Shown here piece by piece: positions 24,974 through 28,670 of a stretch of 28,670 bases of DNA. The position numbers and the translations under genes were made by a program. Source of the stretch: J089 sp964549745. GTDB lineage: Bacteria; Fidelibacterota; Marinisomatia; Marinisomatales; J089. Location: NCBI GenBank assembly GCA_964549745.1, contig CAZJWP010000015.1, positions 1-28,670 on the forward strand, read 5' to 3'. Below the pieces are notes generated by a model. The model worked only from the letters and a program-made list of their open reading frames with translations, searched no databases and was not told the origin of the DNA. Position 1 is the first letter of the stretch; each line of letters starts with the position of its first letter.

Positions 24974-25459
24974 ATGAATACTTACCTCAAACGTGAATAC
25001 GATTATGCGATTCGTATTACCGCTTTTCTATCCGGTCATTATCCGGATTCTTATTTTACTATTAAAGATATTTCCGATTTATTATTTATATCAAAACCCT
25101 TCGCTTCCAGAATTATAAATACCCTGATCCAAAAAGGAATTTTGGGGAGCATCCAGGGACGGAATGGGGGCATCTATCTGAAGCGTGATCCGGTAACGAT
25201 CAGCATTCTGGATGTTTTACTGGCCATGGAAATGGATTCAACACTGAATGAATGCGTTCGGGATCCCGGTATCTGTCCCCATGTGTCCTATTGCAAAATT
25301 CACAAATATTTCCAGGGTCTGGAACGGATGTTGATCCAGTCTTTTGCGTCTACCAACATTTCTCAATTTGCGTTTACCAAAGAAGATCTGGCCACAGATC
25401 CTGATCGATTAAAACTATCCTTAAAACCTGAATTGCGGGGTCAATTAGACCACGCCTAA
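24974..25459 (+). CDS. Rrf2-family transcriptional regulator with three Cys
   Basis: A 161-residue Rrf2 regulator: winged helix in residues 1-80 (YAIRITAFLSGHYPDSYFTI, the ISKPFASRIINTLIQKGI recognition region, RNGGIYLKRDP wing) and a dimerisation helix after 80. Three cysteines, C94, C101 and C107, occupy the loop where IscR, NsrR and RsrR bind an iron-sulfur cluster. The spacing is C-x6-C-x5-C, one residue longer than IscR's first interval. It is therefore probably a redox-, iron- or NO-responsive repressor/activator. The ATG at 24974 has no strong ribosome site. It faces the fabH operon divergently and ends 14 nt from the convergent recJ stop. Targets are unknown. Confidence 0.9.
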   Translation: MNTYLKREYDYAIRITAFLSGHYPDSYFTIKDISDLLFISKPFASRIINTLIQKGILGSIQGRNGGIYLKRDPVTISILDVLLAMEMDSTLNECVRDPGICPHVSYCKIHKYFQGLERMLIQSFASTNISQFAFTKEDLATDPDRLKLSLKPELRGQLDHA

Positions 25460-25473
25460 CGTCAAAAGGGGAA

Positions 25474-27177
25474 TCAGTCCCGATTGATCCGGATATCCCG
25501 GACGTTCAGTTGCAGGTTCGTATGTCCCTGCCAGGTATTGATCTCTACTACAAACGCCAGATCAACGGGCCAACCGGTGATCAGCTTTTCGTAGGATTCA
25601 CCAAGATTGAATCCGATGGCGTCCATCGTTCGGCCGTTTTGCCGGACGGCAAATTTCAGGTGATCGCCGCTGCCAACCAGCCGGGGATTTCCTACAACCG
25701 TTAAACCGCGGGCGGAAAATTTGGGACGCATATTGCCGGGTCCGTACGGGCTGAGTTTTTCAAGGAATCGCATGAACCGCTGATCGATCTCATTCAGCGC
25801 TACATCGCCTTCCAGGACGATCCGCGGCTCCATATCATCAGGAGTCAGCGAAGCGTTGCAAATATCGGTGAATGCACGACGAAACTCGTCGAATCGGTCT
25901 CGTTTCAGATTACACCCGGCCGCCATGGGATGACCGCCAAAACCTTCCAGGTATTCGCTGCATTGGCTAAGCGTTTCGTATAAATCCAAACCAGTGATGC
26001 TTCGGGCAGACCCTTTACCGATTCCGTTGGAATCGAAAGCAAACACAATAGTCGGGCGGTGATATTGTTCTTTGATGCGGGACGCTACGATCCCGATGAC
26101 ACCCGGAGACCAACCTTCTTCGCCCAGAATAATGGCATAATCATTTTTCAGATCAATTTCCGCATTGATCTTGTGCATGGCTTCGTCCACCATGTCCTGC
26201 TGAATGGTCTGCCGCCGGCTGTTTTCCCGGTCCAGGGCTTCCGACAGTTTTGCAGCTTCGGAACGATCGTTGGATAACAAGAGATCAACAGCGCGGTTGG
26301 CATCGCCCATGCGTCCGGCAGCGTTGATTCGCGGCGCTACACCGAAAACCAGCCGGGTCACGGTCAGGTCTTTGTCCCGAAGATTGGCGGAGGCGAGTAA
26401 CGCTTCCAACCCGGCATGAGCGGTATCTTCCAGCCGGCGAAGGCCATGACTGACGATCACCCGGTTTTCATCCAGAATCGGCACCATGTCTGCCGATGTT
26501 CCCAGCGTTGCCAGTTCCAGAATATTGGGAATTTCCGTCCAATTGCGATCCAGCGCTTTGGCCACAGCCTGAATTAGTTTAAAAGCCACACCTCCGCCGC
26601 AGAGTCCCTTGAACGGGTACTCACAGCCTTCCTGTTTGGGATTGAGGATGGCTACGGCTTTGGGTAATTCCGCATCCGGTGTGTGGTGATCGGTAATGAT
26701 CACGTCCACGTCTACCTTTCCGGCATAATCCACCTTGTCGAAGGCGTTGATGCCGCAGTCGCAGGTGATAATCAGATCAGCATTCATGTCCCGCGCGTGT
26801 TCGATCCCGCGAATGGACAAGCCATATCCGTCCCGTTCCCGATCCGGTACTTCCACCACCGGTTTTCCACCTAAATATTGTAACGAGGTTGTGAGCAATG
26901 CTGCACCGGTGGTGCCGTCAACATCATAATCACCGAAAACCAGGATGGGAATTTGTTCGCGGATGTTTTTCAAAATCCGTTCAACGACACGGTCCATATT
27001 TTTCATTAAAAACGGATCGTGAAGCTGATCCAGTTTCGGTTCGAAGAAAGGCCGGGAAGATTCCAAATCGATTAGTCCGCGGTTTGCCATCACACGGGCC
27101 AGGATTTCGGAACAGTCAAATTCATCGGCGAGACGCCGGACAATATCCGGGTCCGGTTCGGGAAATATCCATCTCAT
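25474..27177 (-). CDS. recJ: Single-stranded-DNA-specific exonuclease RecJ
   Basis: A RecJ 5'-3' ssDNA exonuclease of 567 residues, acting in recombination and mismatch/base-excision repair. DHH-family motifs are in order: ILVFGDYDVDGTTGAALL, DLIITCDCGIN, VIITDHHTPDAELP (the DHH signature) and VAPRINAAGRMGDANRAVDL, then DHHA1 with GWSPGVIGIVASRIKEQYHRP and EGFGGHPMAAGCNLKR, and a C-terminal OB-like domain. Length is close to the usual 560-580. The frame extends to a GTG at 27189; ATG at 27177 gives the family-typical MRWIFPEPD. It lies about 50 nt downstream of rnpB on the same strand and could be read from the same transcript. Confidence 0.95.
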   Translation of the reverse strand: MRWIFPEPDPDIVRRLADEFDCSEILARVMANRGLIDLESSRPFFEPKLDQLHDPFLMKNMDRVVERILKNIREQIPILVFGDYDVDGTTGAALLTTSLQYLGGKPVVEVPDRERDGYGLSIRGIEHARDMNADLIITCDCGINAFDKVDYAGKVDVDVIITDHHTPDAELPKAVAILNPKQEGCEYPFKGLCGGGVAFKLIQAVAKALDRNWTEIPNILELATLGTSADMVPILDENRVIVSHGLRRLEDTAHAGLEALLASANLRDKDLTVTRLVFGVAPRINAAGRMGDANRAVDLLLSNDRSEAAKLSEALDRENSRRQTIQQDMVDEAMHKINAEIDLKNDYAIILGEEGWSPGVIGIVASRIKEQYHRPTIVFAFDSNGIGKGSARSITGLDLYETLSQCSEYLEGFGGHPMAAGCNLKRDRFDEFRRAFTDICNASLTPDDMEPRIVLEGDVALNEIDQRFMRFLEKLSPYGPGNMRPKFSARGLTVVGNPRLVGSGDHLKFAVRQNGRTMDAIGFNLGESYEKLITGWPVDLAFVVEINTWQGHTNLQLNVRDIRINRD

Positions 27178-27228
27178 AGAAACGGGCACAATCTGAATGT
27201 AATTGACCTAAGTTGAAGTAAAGAAAAA

Positions 27229-27637
27229 TCGGTAAGCGGGTCTATAAGCCGAGTCTTGTTTTCCGGACGAATCCGAAAAGATGGCCATTCATCTGGGCCC
27301 GGTTTTGCAATCGGGCTCAAGCGATCTACCCGCTCCTTTCCTCCCAAAGGGAGCACGACACGGATGATGTCGGGGCCAAAGCCATCGGAGCCTATTCGAT
27401 CTTGCACCGGGTGGGGTTTACAAGCACCCGATTTCGCAACCGGGACTGGTGGTCTCTTACACCGCCGTTTCACCCTTACTCTCCCGATTAATCGGAAGGG
27501 CGGTTTGGTTTCTGCTGCACTTTCCATATCCTTACGGACTCCCCGCGTTACGGGGCACCCTATCCTGCGGTGCTCGGACTTTCCTCCCCGTCACCGCCGA
27601 AACGGATCCGGAGCAGCCATCCGACCCACTCACCGAT
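27229..27637 (-). ncRNA. rnpB: RNase P RNA component
   Basis: The catalytic RNA that trims tRNA 5' leaders. On the minus strand the conserved P4 5' arm GAGGAAAGTCCGAGC lies at 27572-27586 and the P4 3' arm ACAAGACTCGGCTTAT at 27244-27259. The ends are set by a 14-bp P1 helix: tcggtgagtgggtc (27636-27623) pairs with gacccgcttaccga (27242-27229), with two G-U pairs. The total is about 409 nt, as expected for bacterial type A. A T5 run follows P1 directly. The zinc-ribbon gene stop is only about 18 nt upstream. Any open frames on either strand in this interval are coincidental. Confidence 0.96.
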
Positions 27638-27654
27638 TGTAAAGTCTAACGCGC

Positions 27655-28365
27655 TCAATCAGTGGAACGTTGCCAATATAAAAAACGTCCACACACATCA
27701 CAAGTGTGGAGTGTTGTATTGCCACGGATTTCCGCAATAATCTGCCGTGGAATAAAAGCTCCACAGCCACCACAGGCACTATGGGTTACCGGAGTGACGG
27801 CGACACCTTCCCGGGCATTCAAAACACGGTTATACTGACGAAGATAGCGGCTGTCAATTTCCTTGATTTTTTCTTCCCGGGCAGCTTCCAGTTCATCTTT
27901 TTGAGATGATGTTTCCGAATAACGTTCTTCCAGCTTTTTCCGTCGTTCTACCAGATCGGAACTCAGCGATTCCAAATTTGTCTGTTGTTCGGTTACATTG
28001 GAATCCAATTGTTCCTTTTCTTCCATCAGTTCAAGATTCTGTGTTTCAAGATCGTTAAGCTTGTTTTGTTGAATTTCAATTTCCGCCATCATGGCGTCAT
28101 ACTGCCGATTGGTTGTCACCAGTGACAGTTGATCTTTATGCTTTTCAATATCTTCCTTACAGCTCTGAATGTCCAGCTCATTTTTGTTAACCAGAACTTC
28201 AATTTCTTTAAGCCTGTTGCGTCCGGTTTCTACCGCTTGAGTGAGCCGTTCTTCTTCCGTCTTGAGTTCAGCTACTTTTTCCGGAAGGTTGCCCAGTAAT
28301 GCTTTCAGTTCTAAAAGCTGAGCGTCAATTTCCTGTAATTCAACCAGTTTCTGAATCGTTTTCAT
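27655..28365 (-). CDS. Coiled-coil protein with C-terminal C4 zinc ribbon
   Basis: A 236-residue protein. Residues about 1-180 form a continuous charged coiled coil (ELKTEEERLTQAVETGRNRL, NKLNDLETQNLELMEEKEQL). The C-terminus is a C4 zinc ribbon with CGGC and CDVC knuckles (ACGGCGAFIPRQII, TLHTCDVCGRFLYW). This matches PF02591-type 'zinc ribbon domain' proteins found across bacteria and often annotated as nucleic-acid binding. The start ATG at 28365 has AAAGGA about 7 nt upstream. It is immediately upstream of rnpB on the same strand, with recJ after that. The conserved role is not established; some homologues are reported to work in flagellar or RNA-related processes. Confidence 0.88.
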   Translation of the reverse strand: MKTIQKLVELQEIDAQLLELKALLGNLPEKVAELKTEEERLTQAVETGRNRLKEIEVLVNKNELDIQSCKEDIEKHKDQLSLVTTNRQYDAMMAEIEIQQNKLNDLETQNLELMEEKEQLDSNVTEQQTNLESLSSDLVERRKKLEERYSETSSQKDELEAAREEKIKEIDSRYLRQYNRVLNAREGVAVTPVTHSACGGCGAFIPRQIIAEIRGNTTLHTCDVCGRFLYWQRSTD

Positions 28366-28388
28366 TCACATCCTTTCATAAAAACAGA

Positions 28389-28411
28389 AATGCACCGGAG
28401 CTCGGTGCATT
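28389..28411. terminator. Possible bidirectional terminator hairpin
   Basis: Stem aatgcaccg / cggtgcatt (9 bp) with a 5-nt loop gagct. On the plus strand it is followed by ttttaattctttt, and on the minus strand by a weaker T-rich tract. It stands 24 nt upstream of the zinc-ribbon gene start. What transcript it would end is unclear, since no gene enters from either side within view. Confidence 0.45.
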
Positions 28412-28555
28412 TTTAATTCTTTTGCGCTTGTTTGTCTACCACCCATCGAAAGGTGGTAGCGACAGCAGTAGTTGTTTTGTCTTGTCTCGTCTGTATTCTC
28501 TTGAAATTTAGCCAGCGAATTTAAGCATGATATTAGAAGGAGGAAAGGTTAACAA

Positions 28556-28579
28556 ATGAATATTTTAAACTTAATTTAG
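28556..28579 (+). CDS. Possible leader peptide, 7 codons
   Basis: ATG AAT ATT TTA AAC TTA ATT TAG encodes MNILNLI, with two Ile and two Leu codons in seven. A strong purine tract, gaaggaggaaagg (28536-28548), precedes it; the AGGAGG core is 12 nt away and the AAAGG part 7 nt away. Hairpins that could act as terminator and antiterminator follow at 28599-28662. This arrangement resembles amino-acid attenuation leaders, but a seven-codon frame can occur by chance and the downstream gene is outside the window. Confidence 0.25.
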   Translation: MNILNLI

Positions 28580-28598
28580 TTTTGAGTGATAAGGAAAG

Positions 28599-28662
28599 GA
28601 TGCGATCCGTCGGTGGCCGGATGGCATCTTTAAAAACCTTAGTTACGGATTGCATCTTTTTT
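28599..28662 (+). terminator. Competing hairpins ending in T6 (possible attenuator)
   Basis: The arm gatgcgatccgt (28599-28610) can pair with cggatggcatc (28618-28628, one mismatch, short loop) or with acggattgcatc (28645-28656, one G-U, long loop). The second option is followed by TTTTTT (28657-28662), so it looks like an intrinsic terminator, and the first would be the alternative structure. Confidence 0.4.
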
Positions 28663-28670
28663 GTGGATTG

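Larger units (their letters stand above)
28366..28670. other. Right-edge non-coding stretch with several hairpins
   Basis: No gene longer than a few codons is visible. It contains a terminator-like hairpin (28389-28411), a perfect 8-bp hairpin ctaccacc/ggtggtag (28436-28459), a purine-rich ribosome-site-like tract with a 7-codon frame (28536-28579) and a pair of competing hairpins ending in T6 (28599-28662). It must also carry the minus-strand promoter for the zinc-ribbon gene. Confidence 0.5.

Noticed and set aside
27256..27649. Open reading frames of 60-130 codons on both strands
   Set aside because: They lie inside the RNase P RNA, whose P1 and P4 elements are clear; they have no family resemblance.
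28447..28463. T-box-like sequence aaggtggtagcgacagc on the plus strand
   Set aside because: The ggtggtag part is locked in a perfect hairpin with ctaccacc; no Stem I, specifier loop or following terminator is visible, and T-boxes are not expected in this type of organism.
1..28670. CRISPR array, tRNA, prophage or insertion sequence
   Set aside because: No regularly spaced repeats, no cloverleaf sequence and no transposase, integrase or phage genes were found.

Overview
The window looks like a compact chromosomal segment of a Gram-negative bacterium. TonB-dependent outer-membrane transport, lipobox lipoproteins, a DUF4159/DUF4175 cluster and a secreted 'asparagine synthetase B-like' protein together point to the FCB supergroup, perhaps a Marinimicrobia- or Calditrichota-like lineage. 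That placement is inference from gene content; there is no rRNA or phylogenetic marker analysis here. Genes are packed with 1-17 nt overlaps and several non-ATG starts (TTG, GTG, probably one CTG). A 100-N scaffold gap shows that this is a draft or metagenome assembly.

Left part (1-7668): a stand-alone cyclic-nucleotide-binding protein overlaps an AI-2E-type membrane permease. Convergent to them is a PhoR/PhoB-like two-component pair. Divergent from that pair is a two-gene unit of a lipoprotein and a TonB-dependent receptor. A single-domain response regulator follows on the minus strand, and just upstream of it lies an unannotated, decayed end of a histidine kinase carrying two in-frame stops.

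Middle (7916-17961): a minus-strand gene encodes an exported protein with a probable beta-barrel, a TPR region and a C-terminal BamE/SmpA-like module. It diverges from a six-gene plus-strand operon: DUF4159, DUF4175 (1147 aa), TPR protein, asparagine-synthetase-B-like protein, GNAT acetyltransferase and YjbQ. Four of these six products are envelope or exported proteins of unknown function, so this is the least described part of the window.

Right-centre (17954-24502): a six-gene minus-strand operon runs fabH, acyl-CoA dehydrogenase, 7TM-HD phosphohydrolase (PgpH-like), ybeY, mazG and a lipoprotein. It links lipid metabolism, possible c-di-AMP turnover, rRNA maturation and nucleotide house-cleaning.

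Right end (24503-28670): the N gap is flanked by an exact 55-bp duplication and is almost certainly an assembly artefact. An Rrf2-type regulator with three cysteines sits beside it. A minus-strand run follows: C4 zinc-ribbon/coiled-coil protein, the RNase P RNA (rnpB, clear P1 and P4) and recJ. The last 300 bases hold no long gene but contain hairpins and a possible leader-peptide/attenuator arrangement reading off the right edge.
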